DNA of 33,691 bases from NORP294 sp047627915 (GTDB lineage Bacteria; Bacteroidota; Bacteroidia; Flavobacteriales_E; Vicingaceae), in contig JBLHTZ010000026.1 in the NCBI GenBank assembly GCA_047627915.1, positions 1 through 33,691 on the forward strand, written 5' to 3'. The notes below the pieces were generated by a model. The model saw only the letters and a list, made by a program, of their open reading frames with translations, was not told the origin of the DNA and did no database searches. Each line of letters begins with the position of its first letter. The first letter of the stretch is position 1. Of the stretch, positions 23,657 through 30,904 are shown piece by piece. The translations under genes and the position numbers were made by a program.

Positions 23657-25486
23657 ATGGAAAACATGGAAATGAAAAGAATGGAAATCTACTTCGGGAA
23701 GGCGAAAAGCCTACCTATAGCAATGAGTATTGCCGAAGTATCGCAACTTATTAGTGCAAAAGGAGTAACCAGCCCGCCTAAAAAGAGCTGGTGGAATCTA
23801 AACAACTTTATCATTATGACTACTTCAATCCTACTTATCAGTGCCGCTCTTTTGACTTTTCAACCGTTGCCATTCAACGGCGAAGAGAAAGCTTACGAGC
23901 CGAGTGCTACCTTGCCTAGCTTTGCCCAATTGAGCGATTACCAATTAGAGCCTGTAAATGGCGTATATTCAAGAATGAGGCCCCCTAATTCTCAGCAGAC
24001 CTTGCCGTCAACGATGGAAGTTGAAAAAAAACAAGACTCCACTGACGAGCAACCTGTTTCGCCTTTAAATTCGGTTGCTAAAGTTCCGTTACTAGTTGAT
24101 GGGGAGCCAGTAGTACCAACCGAGCCGATTGCACCCGCAGCAGAAATGGAGGAGCCGGAGGTCAGTAACTTAGGAGGAGATTTTGAAGGGAAGAGTAAAA
24201 CCATCACGAAAGAGTTTGACATAGGTGGCATTACCACACTAGATATCAGCCATCGTAATGGGGACGTAAACATTGAAACCTGGGACCAAGAAAAAATTGA
24301 AGTAAGTGCTACGTTTACGGTGAAAACAGAAAACCCTGAACACGAAGTACTAGCTTTAAATGATTTTGACATTAGTCTGAGTCCAGTAGGCACAAAAGCT
24401 GTCATTGCAAGTACTTGGGACGAACTGAATAATTGCGCTTGCACTTCTTCTAGAACAACTGCACCAAAAAAGGGTCTTTTAAAGTTCTTGTACTTTTCTT
24501 CTGATGATCAAACGAACAAAGCAAAAACAAATAGTGGAGAAGAGTTTGAATATGAAAATTTTAAAATCGTTTACACGATTAAAATTCCTAAAAAGTTGAA
24601 TGTGGATGTATCGAATAAGTATGCTAATGTTACGGTGCAAGAGATTGATGGCAACTTAGATGCAACACTGTTTAGAGGAAATGTTGTGGCACACAACGTA
24701 GGGGGAGATCTGGACTTGACGGTAAAATATGGCAATTCAGCAGTTGGAAATTATCACGATGCATCTGTGACCTTGTTTAGGAGCGAACTAGAGTTGGGAA
24801 ATGGCAATCAATTGAATTTGAAAGCAAATTATTCTGAAGTTCAATTGCAAAGTACGGCCGAATTAAATGTAGATGCATTTCGTTCAAATGTAACAGCAAG
24901 CTCAAGTGTAAATGAAGTAGAGGGTAGTTTTAAGTACGGAGATCTAACAATAGGAGGTCATGTTAAAAAGGCGGAACTGAGTTTGTTTCGTTCAAACTTG
25001 AGGGGAAAGACGTTTGGTCAATTAGACATGTCTGCAGCATACAGCAGCTTAGTTGCTAATCAAGTGAATGAATTAACTTTAGATGAGGCCTTTAGAACAG
25101 ATGTTGACGTAAAAGAAGTGGGGAGTTTAAATGGAAATTTAAAATACAGCAATCTGGATATAAGTTTATTAAACAAGAAGGTGGATGTTACCGCTTTTAG
25201 AGGGGAATTGGCAATTGAATTAATACAAGCGGATTTTTTAAGCGTAGAGGTAAATTCTAAATACACCCATGTAGAGTTAAGCTTTAGCCCTCAATCTAAA
25301 TATGATTTAAATGCAACAACAACCTACACTGATTTTAACTTTCCGGATGGGATTTCGGATTTAAAAAACCAAAACCAAGCAGGTGCTCAAATCAACCATT
25401 TTGTTGGAATATTCAATAAAGGCAACACTAAAAAATCATCGCCCGTAAACGTGGAAACCTTTCATGGTGTTTTAAAACTGAATTAG
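23657..25486 (+). CDS. Membrane-anchored DUF4097-like repeat protein, putative sigma-factor partner
   Basis: A 609-residue protein with a 48-residue cytosolic N-terminus (candidate sigma-binding segment), one membrane helix at 49-68 (FIIMTTSILLISAALLTF) and a long outer part. Residues 70-185 are Pro-rich. Residues from about 188 read as a DUF4097-like beta-strand domain (DISHRNGDVNIETWDQEKIEV). From about 334 to 545 six repeats of 34-37 residues alternate FR[SGT][NDE] and [KNA]Y[SGT] motifs, the look of a right-handed beta-helix or GIN-type head domain. It starts 2 bases after the sigma factor stop. Function as anti-sigma is inferred only from gene order and the N-terminal layout. Confidence 0.78.
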   Translation: MENMEMKRMEIYFGKAKSLPIAMSIAEVSQLISAKGVTSPPKKSWWNLNNFIIMTTSILLISAALLTFQPLPFNGEEKAYEPSATLPSFAQLSDYQLEPVNGVYSRMRPPNSQQTLPSTMEVEKKQDSTDEQPVSPLNSVAKVPLLVDGEPVVPTEPIAPAAEMEEPEVSNLGGDFEGKSKTITKEFDIGGITTLDISHRNGDVNIETWDQEKIEVSATFTVKTENPEHEVLALNDFDISLSPVGTKAVIASTWDELNNCACTSSRTTAPKKGLLKFLYFSSDDQTNKAKTNSGEEFEYENFKIVYTIKIPKKLNVDVSNKYANVTVQEIDGNLDATLFRGNVVAHNVGGDLDLTVKYGNSAVGNYHDASVTLFRSELELGNGNQLNLKANYSEVQLQSTAELNVDAFRSNVTASSSVNEVEGSFKYGDLTIGGHVKKAELSLFRSNLRGKTFGQLDMSAAYSSLVANQVNELTLDEAFRTDVDVKEVGSLNGNLKYSNLDISLLNKKVDVTAFRGELAIELIQADFLSVEVNSKYTHVELSFSPQSKYDLNATTTYTDFNFPDGISDLKNQNQAGAQINHFVGIFNKGNTKKSSPVNVETFHGVLKLN

Positions 25487-25541
25487 AAGAATAGGAGTGA
25501 TTGATTTACGGTAGAAGGGTGACCATTATTTTGAACTAAAT

Positions 25542-25637
25542 TTACCCTTTGGCCGTAATTTCTTGAATCAGTTGATTGTTGGATTCAGTATTGCTCCAAT
25601 AAACCAGGGTTAAATCGACAGAGTCAATTACCTTCAT
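25542..25637 (-). CDS. Possible 31-residue ORF coupled to the orphan gene
   Basis: The ATG (25637-25635) overlaps the stop of the upstream orphan gene in the classic ATGA arrangement, and the frame continues for 31 codons (MKVIDSVDLTLVYWSNTESN, then NQLIQEITAKG). No homologous family is known to me. It could be a real coupled micro-protein, a remnant of a longer gene, or chance. The overlap is the only support besides the open frame. Confidence 0.25.
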   Translation of the reverse strand: MKVIDSVDLTLVYWSNTESNNQLIQEITAKG

Positions 25638-26107
25638 GAATTAATTTTGTCATTGTAAATTCTGAAATCTTGCAAATGATTCTTTACCCGATTTATTTGG
25701 TACTCTTCTGAAATGGAATCAATCACAGGGTCTTTTTCACGCTGAGTTGTTAGGTTAAAGGTGATGAATCCAATTAGAAATTTTTGATTGACCACATGAA
25801 TCTCTAAACGCACTTTATGGTTTCCAACTTTTTTCTTGTAGAATAAGATAGAATGTTGATTGGCTGTATTTTTATCTACTTGGTGCACCAGAGTGCCAAA
25901 GCAATCGATAATGTCTTGATAGGTAGAATTTAGATTTAATGTATTGTCATAAAGTATAGGTGCTTCAGTTTTAAAATCCGTATCACTTATAATTTCTGCG
26001 TTGGAGGCAATGTTTTGAAGATAGGTATTTCCTGTAGTTATTGTTTCATAATATTGACTCTTTGAAACACGAAATCGAGTTTTTTTTGAAAACATAGTAG
26101 TAAACAT
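25634..26107 (-). CDS. Hypothetical protein between two sigma-factor pairs
   Basis: A 157-residue soluble protein of unknown family. It has no signal peptide or membrane segment. It starts with a basic stretch (MFTTMFSKKTRFRVSKSQYY), and the middle (QHSILFYKKKVGNHKVRLEIHVVNQKFLIGFITFN) shows alternating hydrophobic residues suggestive of a beta-sheet, with charged residues at the C-terminus. An alternative start is the ATG at 26095 (MFSKKTRF). It is transcribed against its neighbours and is the only minus-strand gene between the two sigma-factor units. Intergenic DNA at 26108-26341 (234 bases) holds no gene I can support. Confidence 0.65.
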   Translation of the reverse strand: MFTTMFSKKTRFRVSKSQYYETITTGNTYLQNIASNAEIISDTDFKTEAPILYDNTLNLNSTYQDIIDCFGTLVHQVDKNTANQHSILFYKKKVGNHKVRLEIHVVNQKFLIGFITFNLTTQREKDPVIDSISEEYQINRVKNHLQDFRIYNDKINS

Positions 26108-26341
26108 AACCTATAAAGGTCTCACCTTCTCAGTGAAAACAGGGTGTTGGTAGTGTATTTTAGACTAATTGAGGGTTGCAAACTATCAAAGTTGAATTAA
26201 GCGATACTAGTAAACACGTTTTCGCGAATTTTGCTCATCTGAAAGGTAATTCAATGGTTAAAATAGCATTCGTTTCACTACTTTAACGGCTAAAAAGGAG
26301 ACCTTTTCTTAACTTGTCCATTAATAAGGAAAGCAATTACT

Positions 26342-26890
26342 ATGAACGATCAAAAAATTATACAAGAATTGAAAGCAGGCATGCGCCAAAAAGCTTTTAT
26401 TCAATTGTATAAAGGCTTTCCGGTGGTCAAAAAGTTAATTCAATCAAAAGGCGGAACAGCCGAACAAGCAGAAGATGTATTTCAAGAAGCACTCATCATT
26501 TTTTATAAGAAAGCGAGTACGCCAACTTTCGAGTTAACATCAAGCATAAGTACTTACGTATATTCGGTTGCTCGTTTTTTATGGAAAGATGAGCTGAAAA
26601 AGAAAGGGTTGAAATACGAAACAACTGAAGTTGAAAATTTGAAATTTGAAAGTGAACTAGAAGAAATTGCTCAAAAAGAAAAGAAGTTCCAGGTAGTGGA
26701 AGAGGTGTTGAATTCAATAGGTGAGAAGTGCCTAAAAATTTTACAACTCTTTTATTACAAAGGGTTTTCTATGAAAGAAATTGCAAGACAAGTTGATTTA
26801 AAGTCCGAAAAAGTGGCAAAAAATCAAAAGTACAAGTGTTTGGAAAGGGCTCGAAAAAGAGTTCTGGAAATACAAACCGTAAACGCTTAA
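26342..26890 (+). CDS. ECF-type sigma factor (second pair)
   Basis: A 182-residue ECF-like sigma factor. Region 2 covers about residues 20-85 (AEQAEDVFQEALIIFYKKA, STYVYSVARFLWKDELKKK) and region 4 about 125-178 with the turn-helix segment LQLFYYKGFSMKEIARQVDL and a basic recognition helix (KYKCLERARKR). The sequence differs strongly from the first sigma factor in this window. Eleven bases separate its stop from the next gene, which encodes a membrane protein with an N-terminal cytosolic helix region, so the pair forms an operon. Confidence 0.86.
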   Translation: MNDQKIIQELKAGMRQKAFIQLYKGFPVVKKLIQSKGGTAEQAEDVFQEALIIFYKKASTPTFELTSSISTYVYSVARFLWKDELKKKGLKYETTEVENLKFESELEEIAQKEKKFQVVEEVLNSIGEKCLKILQLFYYKGFSMKEIARQVDLKSEKVAKNQKYKCLERARKRVLEIQTVNA

Positions 26891-26901
26891 TACAAACTGT
26901 C

Positions 26902-28812
26902 ATGAGAAAAGAATTGCAAGAAATTGAAATCATAGAAAACTACCTGATGGGAAAAATGAATGCGAGCGAAAAGGCTGACTTTGAAAAACAACTAGAAACA
27001 GATGTTAACTTGGCCAAAAATATGGAGTTGCAAATAAGCTTGATGGCTGGTTTGGAGCGAATGGGATTGAAAAATGACCTACAAATCGCAAAACGAAATT
27101 TATTTCTACGAAAAGTGTGGACTTGGTTTGGGGTGTTTGTCTTCTTATCGGCGTTAAGTTTTGGTGTTTACAAGAGTTATGAAAATAGTGCAGTAGAAAG
27201 TGGGGTAGAAATAAAGGATGAAAGATTAAAGAAGAAAGATGATGGTCATGTCACACTAGGCGATAGTCGAAGTGAACAAGAAACGAAAGGTGATAATCTT
27301 GTCGAACTAAACGAAAACCCTACTAGCCTTGTTACGCGAAGCGATAATCGAAATAAGTCAGAAACAAACAAAAACAGTCTTGTTACACATAGCGATAGTC
27401 GAAGTGGACAAAACAAAAACAATCTTGTCAAACTGAGCGATAGTCGAAGTAGACAAGACTTTGCATCAGCTGAAATTCCCGTAAAGCAATTCCAAACGTT
27501 TAAAATTGACCCAACAAAACCGAACACCATTACCGGAGTAGAAGGAACAATCATCGATTTCCCTGCGAATGCATTCGACACAAAGTCGAAAGGGAGGGTT
27601 GAAATTAAGTTGCAAGAGTTTTATAAATTGAGCGACATGGTTTTTGCGAACCTAACCACTCAAACAGCAAGCGGAGAGTTGATTGAAACAGGAGGTATGG
27701 TAAACATTGAAGCTTATCAAGGCGACGTTAAATTAAACTTGGCAGAAGGCAAATCGATTACTGTAAAATTTCCATTTGAAGAAAAGAAAGAGGGAATGCA
27801 TACTTTTTTAGGTGAGAAAGACGATTTAGGTGATGTGGTTTGGGAGGAGCAGATGCCTCAAGAGGAGATGACAGAATATCAAACAACGGAGCAAATCAGT
27901 CTTCCTAAGAATCGTGAAGCGGATACTTCATCACAGATTATTATGTTAGGCTATAAGCCAGGAGAAGAAGCAGAATTCGTGTTTCTGAAAGAGAAGGTTT
28001 CTACCTATCTCCAAGGAAAAATTAGATATCCAAAAACAAGCGATCGATTGCCAAAAGAATCAGCTGTAGAGCTTGCGATTGAAATCGGATTGGATGGGAA
28101 AGTAAAAGAGACAAGAATAGTCCGCGGGATGCGATTTCCACCAAATTTTTATAAATATGTTCAGAAAACTGCGGAAGAACTACCTCCATTAGTCCCAAAA
28201 CAGGGTAGAGGTAGATATGTGTTAACTAAATTTAAGGTAAAAATAGAACTTGACCCAAGCAACCAATCTAAATTTTTAGATGAACGTGCTTTAAATGATT
28301 ACTATAAAGATCTAAAGGATAAACGCGCGAATATGAAAGAAGCAAGTTTGGCAGACTTTGAAAATCATAAAGTAGAAAAGTTGGAACAAACCGAATCTAA
28401 TATTGAAAATATAAATCTTAATAAATCAAAAGGAAAAAAGGATTTAGAATATTACATTCTTTCTTCGACTAGCCTTGGATGGATCAATTGCGACAGTTAT
28501 CCGTTGGCTGTCAATGGTAAAAGTTCGTTTAACGTATTTGAAAAAGATGAAACAATAAACTGTTCTTTGGTTTTACATTCCGTGCGAGGAATCGTAAGCC
28601 CAAGGTATATTAAACAAGGAAAGTACATCTTTCCTAAACTGCCCAATGAGGAGGAAGTTAGTGTATTGGCTTTTAAAATGGAGAACAACAAAAACTACGT
28701 GTCTTATTACAAAACAGTGCACAACAAGCAAGACCACCGATTTGAATTTGAACCGCTCACGAAAGAGAAGTTGAACCAAATTACCGCTGAGTTAGACGCG
28801 ATTAAAAATTAG
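26902..28812 (+). CDS. Membrane sigma-factor partner with a TonB-C-like domain
   Basis: A 636-residue single-pass membrane protein. The N-terminal 70 residues (IENYLMGKMNASEKADFEKQ) match the pattern of Bacteroidota anti-sigma factors; a membrane helix lies at 72-90. Residues 116-187 hold imperfect repeats with LVTHSDSRSGQ-like units. Around 217-320 is a beta-rich domain (GTIIDFPANAF start), and 364-450 resembles a TonB C-terminal domain (IRYPKTSDRLPKESAVELAIEIGLDGKV-like layout split by short loops). The last 180 residues are unrecognised. ATG 26902 was chosen: the in-frame start at 26836 lies within the sigma gene and adds non-family residues. Confidence 0.8.
   Translation: MRKELQEIEIIENYLMGKMNASEKADFEKQLETDVNLAKNMELQISLMAGLERMGLKNDLQIAKRNLFLRKVWTWFGVFVFLSALSFGVYKSYENSAVESGVEIKDERLKKKDDGHVTLGDSRSEQETKGDNLVELNENPTSLVTRSDNRNKSETNKNSLVTHSDSRSGQNKNNLVKLSDSRSRQDFASAEIPVKQFQTFKIDPTKPNTITGVEGTIIDFPANAFDTKSKGRVEIKLQEFYKLSDMVFANLTTQTASGELIETGGMVNIEAYQGDVKLNLAEGKSITVKFPFEEKKEGMHTFLGEKDDLGDVVWEEQMPQEEMTEYQTTEQISLPKNREADTSSQIIMLGYKPGEEAEFVFLKEKVSTYLQGKIRYPKTSDRLPKESAVELAIEIGLDGKVKETRIVRGMRFPPNFYKYVQKTAEELPPLVPKQGRGRYVLTKFKVKIELDPSNQSKFLDERALNDYYKDLKDKRANMKEASLADFENHKVEKLEQTESNIENINLNKSKGKKDLEYYILSSTSLGWINCDSYPLAVNGKSSFNVFEKDETINCSLVLHSVRGIVSPRYIKQGKYIFPKLPNEEEVSVLAFKMENNKNYVSYYKTVHNKQDHRFEFEPLTKEKLNQITAELDAIKN
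27247..27461 (+). repeat. Imperfect tandem repeats inside the second sigma partner gene
   Basis: About five units of 10-17 codons, each beginning (L/H)V(T/E/K)x and containing SDSRS or a derivative. The DNA repeats too (CTTGTTACRCRWAGCGATAR-like segments), pointing to recent duplication. The repeats form a flexible linker just outside the membrane. Confidence 0.7.
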
Positions 28813-28821
28813 GAATATAAT

Positions 28822-29694
28822 TTAAGCGTCTTGGAGTTGAACTTCTTCGCGCTTTTCTTTTACCAATTGCTCAAAATCTGCCAAGAGCTCTTCGTTTTGA
28901 AGCATCTTAGAATGGCCTATGTTCTCGTAACTAAACAGTCTAGCATTTGGAACTTCTGAAACCAACAATTCAGAATAGGAGTGTGGCAATATTTTATCGT
29001 GTTTATCGTGAAAAACGCTAATATTTTTGTACGTCAATTTCTTTATTTTTTCCTTAACAATTATGTGCTGAACAGGCTCTTCTAACAATACTCCGCCCTT
29101 TTCAATGATTCGATCCAACAGTGTCTGGCTCAAACGTAACCTGCTTTTAAGCAACTTAAAAAAGGGCTCAAATTGATTCAACGTAGTTAAAAAGTACAAT
29201 TGGTTGATGTTGTGATTATTTTTAGCCAGCGTATAACTTGCAACCATAGACCCAAAGGAATGAGTTAGCACTGAGAATTGCGTCTTTGGGTTAACGTGTT
29301 CTATTACTGCTTCAAAAACTACACTGTTAATTTTTAGATTGGTACTCTTCAACGTCGATTTCCCGTGTCCCGGCATGTCAAAAAGCACGCAATAATATCC
29401 TTGCTCCGCTAAAATCTCAGCAAAACTGCTCAATCGTGCTAAATTCGAATTCCAGCCGTGTAGCATAAAAACAACTTCCCCATTTTTGTCTCCTTTGGTA
29501 TAAATTTCAACAGGTTCTATTTTGGTGTCAATGGTGTAGTGCTCGGTGTTGGCATAGAACTCAATTTCGTCCGCCAACATTTTCCGAGGTTGTGTTTTTT
29601 GAAAGAGTTTAAACGTGACATCCAAAGCTTTCTGACTAGAAAATAAGCCAATAATTTTAATGTAATAGCTTAATATTAATTCGATTGTGTACAT
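28822..29694 (-). CDS. Alpha/beta-fold hydrolase
   Basis: A 290-residue serine hydrolase. The oxyanion HG-W motif (FMLHGWNSN) is at 78-84, nucleophile Ser146 in THSFGSM, the acid likely in HDKHDKILP, and His in ENIGHSKML. A short hydrophobic stretch near the N-terminus (about 4-20) may associate with the membrane. ATG 29694 was chosen over TTG 29706. It is 36 bases downstream of the TetR gene and has an operator-like palindrome just upstream, so it is likely repressed by that TetR. The natural ester or amide substrate is unknown. The last codon ends 9 bases from the convergent sigma-partner gene without a terminator between them. Confidence 0.87.
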   Translation of the reverse strand: MYTIELILSYYIKIIGLFSSQKALDVTFKLFQKTQPRKMLADEIEFYANTEHYTIDTKIEPVEIYTKGDKNGEVVFMLHGWNSNLARLSSFAEILAEQGYYCVLFDMPGHGKSTLKSTNLKINSVVFEAVIEHVNPKTQFSVLTHSFGSMVASYTLAKNNHNINQLYFLTTLNQFEPFFKLLKSRLRLSQTLLDRIIEKGGVLLEEPVQHIIVKEKIKKLTYKNISVFHDKHDKILPHSYSELLVSEVPNARLFSYENIGHSKMLQNEELLADFEQLVKEKREEVQLQDA

Positions 29695-29698
29695 AGTT

Positions 29699-29717
29699 AA
29701 TACCAATTGGTATATTT
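29699..29717. promoter_or_regulatory. TetR operator upstream of the hydrolase gene
   Basis: Contains the perfect 14-base palindrome ATACCAATTGGTAT (29700-29713). A 19-base minus-strand element AAATATACCAATYGGTATT occurs here and again upstream of the tetR gene, differing at one position. It lies 5 bases before the hydrolase start codon, a place that would block transcription or initiation when the repressor is bound. Confidence 0.7.
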
Positions 29718-29730
29718 TTAGATTAAAAAA

Positions 29731-30327
29731 TTACTTGTATAATTCTTGTTGAACCATCTTCTCTAGATAGTTCATCATTTCAATGATGTGTCCTTCGTCC
29801 TTCTGCATCATGGCGGTAAAAATACTGCCTTCGATCATGGAGTAGATTCTTTTTGCATAACGGTCTGCTTCAATTTCTTCTTTAAAATCATTCGATGCTT
29901 GGCCATCAAGTATGATGTTCTCTACTCCTAAAATCAATTTTTCCATGACGTCCGTCACTCGTTTTCGCAATTCGGGATTTTGATGGGTGGTGTCCATTCC
30001 TACATTCAAAATAGGGCAGCCCCCTAATTCAATAGTTCGTTTGTAGTATTTCCGATAGTAATCGAAAACAACAGTTAACTTCACTTTTGGCGAATTCACC
30101 GAATTGATCTGATCGGCGAGGGGAAAAATACTTTGCCGAATGATAAAATTGAATGCTTCAAGTGCTAATTCGTTTTTGTCCTTAAAGTTACCGTAAACCG
30201 CTCCTTTACTCAGTCCGGTGCTAGTGCAGATGGTGCTTAAACTCGTGTCTCCGTATCCCAATTGGTTAAAAATGGGAGCAGATTTTGCTACAATTAAATT
30301 TCTTGTTCGTTCAGCTTTAGAAACCAT
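29731..30327 (-). CDS. TetR-family transcriptional regulator
   Basis: A 198-residue repressor. The N-terminal helix-turn-helix spans about residues 8-55 (GYGDTSLSTICTSTGLSKGA, VYGNFKDKNELALEAF), and the C-terminal part is the helical ligand and dimer domain. Family is clear; ligand is unknown. Operator copies lie upstream of its own start (30345-30363) and of the next gene, an alpha/beta hydrolase (29699-29717). It therefore probably represses itself and the hydrolase and is released by a substrate or product of the hydrolase. Confidence 0.93.
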   Translation of the reverse strand: MVSKAERTRNLIVAKSAPIFNQLGYGDTSLSTICTSTGLSKGAVYGNFKDKNELALEAFNFIIRQSIFPLADQINSVNSPKVKLTVVFDYYRKYYKRTIELGGCPILNVGMDTTHQNPELRKRVTDVMEKLILGVENIILDGQASNDFKEEIEADRYAKRIYSMIEGSIFTAMMQKDEGHIIEMMNYLEKMVQQELYK

Positions 30328-30344
30328 GCTGCGAAGTTACATAA

Positions 30345-30363
30345 AATACCGATTGGTATATTT
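30345..30363. promoter_or_regulatory. TetR operator upstream of the tetR gene
   Basis: ATACCGATTGGTAT (30346-30359) is a 14-base palindrome with one mismatched pair, and the 19-base element matches the copy upstream of the hydrolase gene at 18 of 19 positions. It ends 18 bases upstream of the tetR start codon, as expected for autorepression. Confidence 0.7.
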
Positions 30364-30427
30364 ATTTTCCTGTGAAGATGACAAAAGTCATATACGATGT
30401 TAAAAACAACTGTTACTTTTACCTGTA

Positions 30428-30526
30428 ATGAGACCCAACCAACAGCTAAAGAAACTTGCAATTGTTTGCATTCTATGCTTGTCAATTGCTGCTGTAGTTG
30501 GGCTGATCATTGAATTATTAATTTAA
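30428..30526 (+). CDS. Possible 32-residue single-pass membrane peptide
   Basis: An ATG-started frame of 32 codons: MRPNQQLKK, then a single hydrophobic segment (LAIVCILCLSIAAVVGLIIE), ending LLI. Positive residues before the hydrophobic helix fit a membrane micro-protein with the N-terminus inside. It ends 11 bases before the start of the DUF2892 gene and could be its operon partner. A TACTTTTA box at 30414-30421 lies too close to the ATG to be a standard promoter unless the message is leaderless. Coding status is uncertain. Confidence 0.4.
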   Translation: MRPNQQLKKLAIVCILCLSIAAVVGLIIELLI

Positions 30527-30537
30527 AATAGAATCAG

Positions 30538-30744
30538 ATGAAAAAGAACATGGGTACAATTGACCGAGTTGTGAGAGTTTTAATTGTTATTGCGATAGCA
30601 GTTCTGTATTCTCAAGAAATAATTTCAGGTACTACTGCAATAATTTTAGGAGTAGTAGGAGCAATTTTCTTGCTTACGTCACTAGTAAGTTTTTGTCCGC
30701 TTTATAAAATTGTTGGATTAAACACTTGTCCCGCAAAAAAGTAA
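30538..30744 (+). CDS. DUF2892-family small membrane protein
   Basis: A 68-residue protein with two membrane helices (about 11-25 and 31-50) of the DUF2892 / YgaP transmembrane-domain type. The typical beginning (MGTIDRVVRVLI) and the end CPLYKIVGLNTC are present; the two Cys in that tail are a family hallmark. Relatives often appear alone or fused to rhodanese domains; no rhodanese is present here. Start ATG 30538; a second ATG at 30550 is also possible. A terminator follows 18 bases after the stop. Function of the family is unknown. Confidence 0.88.
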   Translation: MKKNMGTIDRVVRVLIVIAIAVLYSQEIISGTTAIILGVVGAIFLLTSLVSFCPLYKIVGLNTCPAKK

Positions 30745-30761
30745 AATTGTTTAGCTTATTC

Positions 30762-30789
30762 AGCCCTGCAGCAATGCGGGGCTTTTTTG
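30762..30789 (+). terminator. Terminator of the DUF2892 gene
   Basis: AGCCCTGC (30762-30769) pairs with GCGGGGCT (30776-30783) with one G-T pair and a 6-base loop, then a T-run. Confidence 0.8.
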
Positions 30790-30904
30790 TTTCATCCATT
30801 TCTGTTAAAATGGGGGTGTTACTTGCCGGATGTTCAAACGTCAGAAACAAAACAATAGCAGCAATTCAGTTGTCTACCTAGCCTAACTTTTCTTTATACA
30901 AATC

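Noticed and set aside
23992..24444. A 150-codon minus-strand frame
   Set aside because: It is antisense to the DUF4097-like repeat gene and shows no start context or family pattern.
25506..25558. Inverted repeat TTACGG...AAGGGT / ACCCTTTGGCCGTAA
   Set aside because: Three mismatches in 15 bases and a 23-base loop; one arm lies within the possible 31-codon ORF.
30884..30891. TAACTTTT as a promoter box for the amine oxidase
   Set aside because: It lacks the final G and has no TTTG at the right distance; it is also only 13 bases from the start codon.
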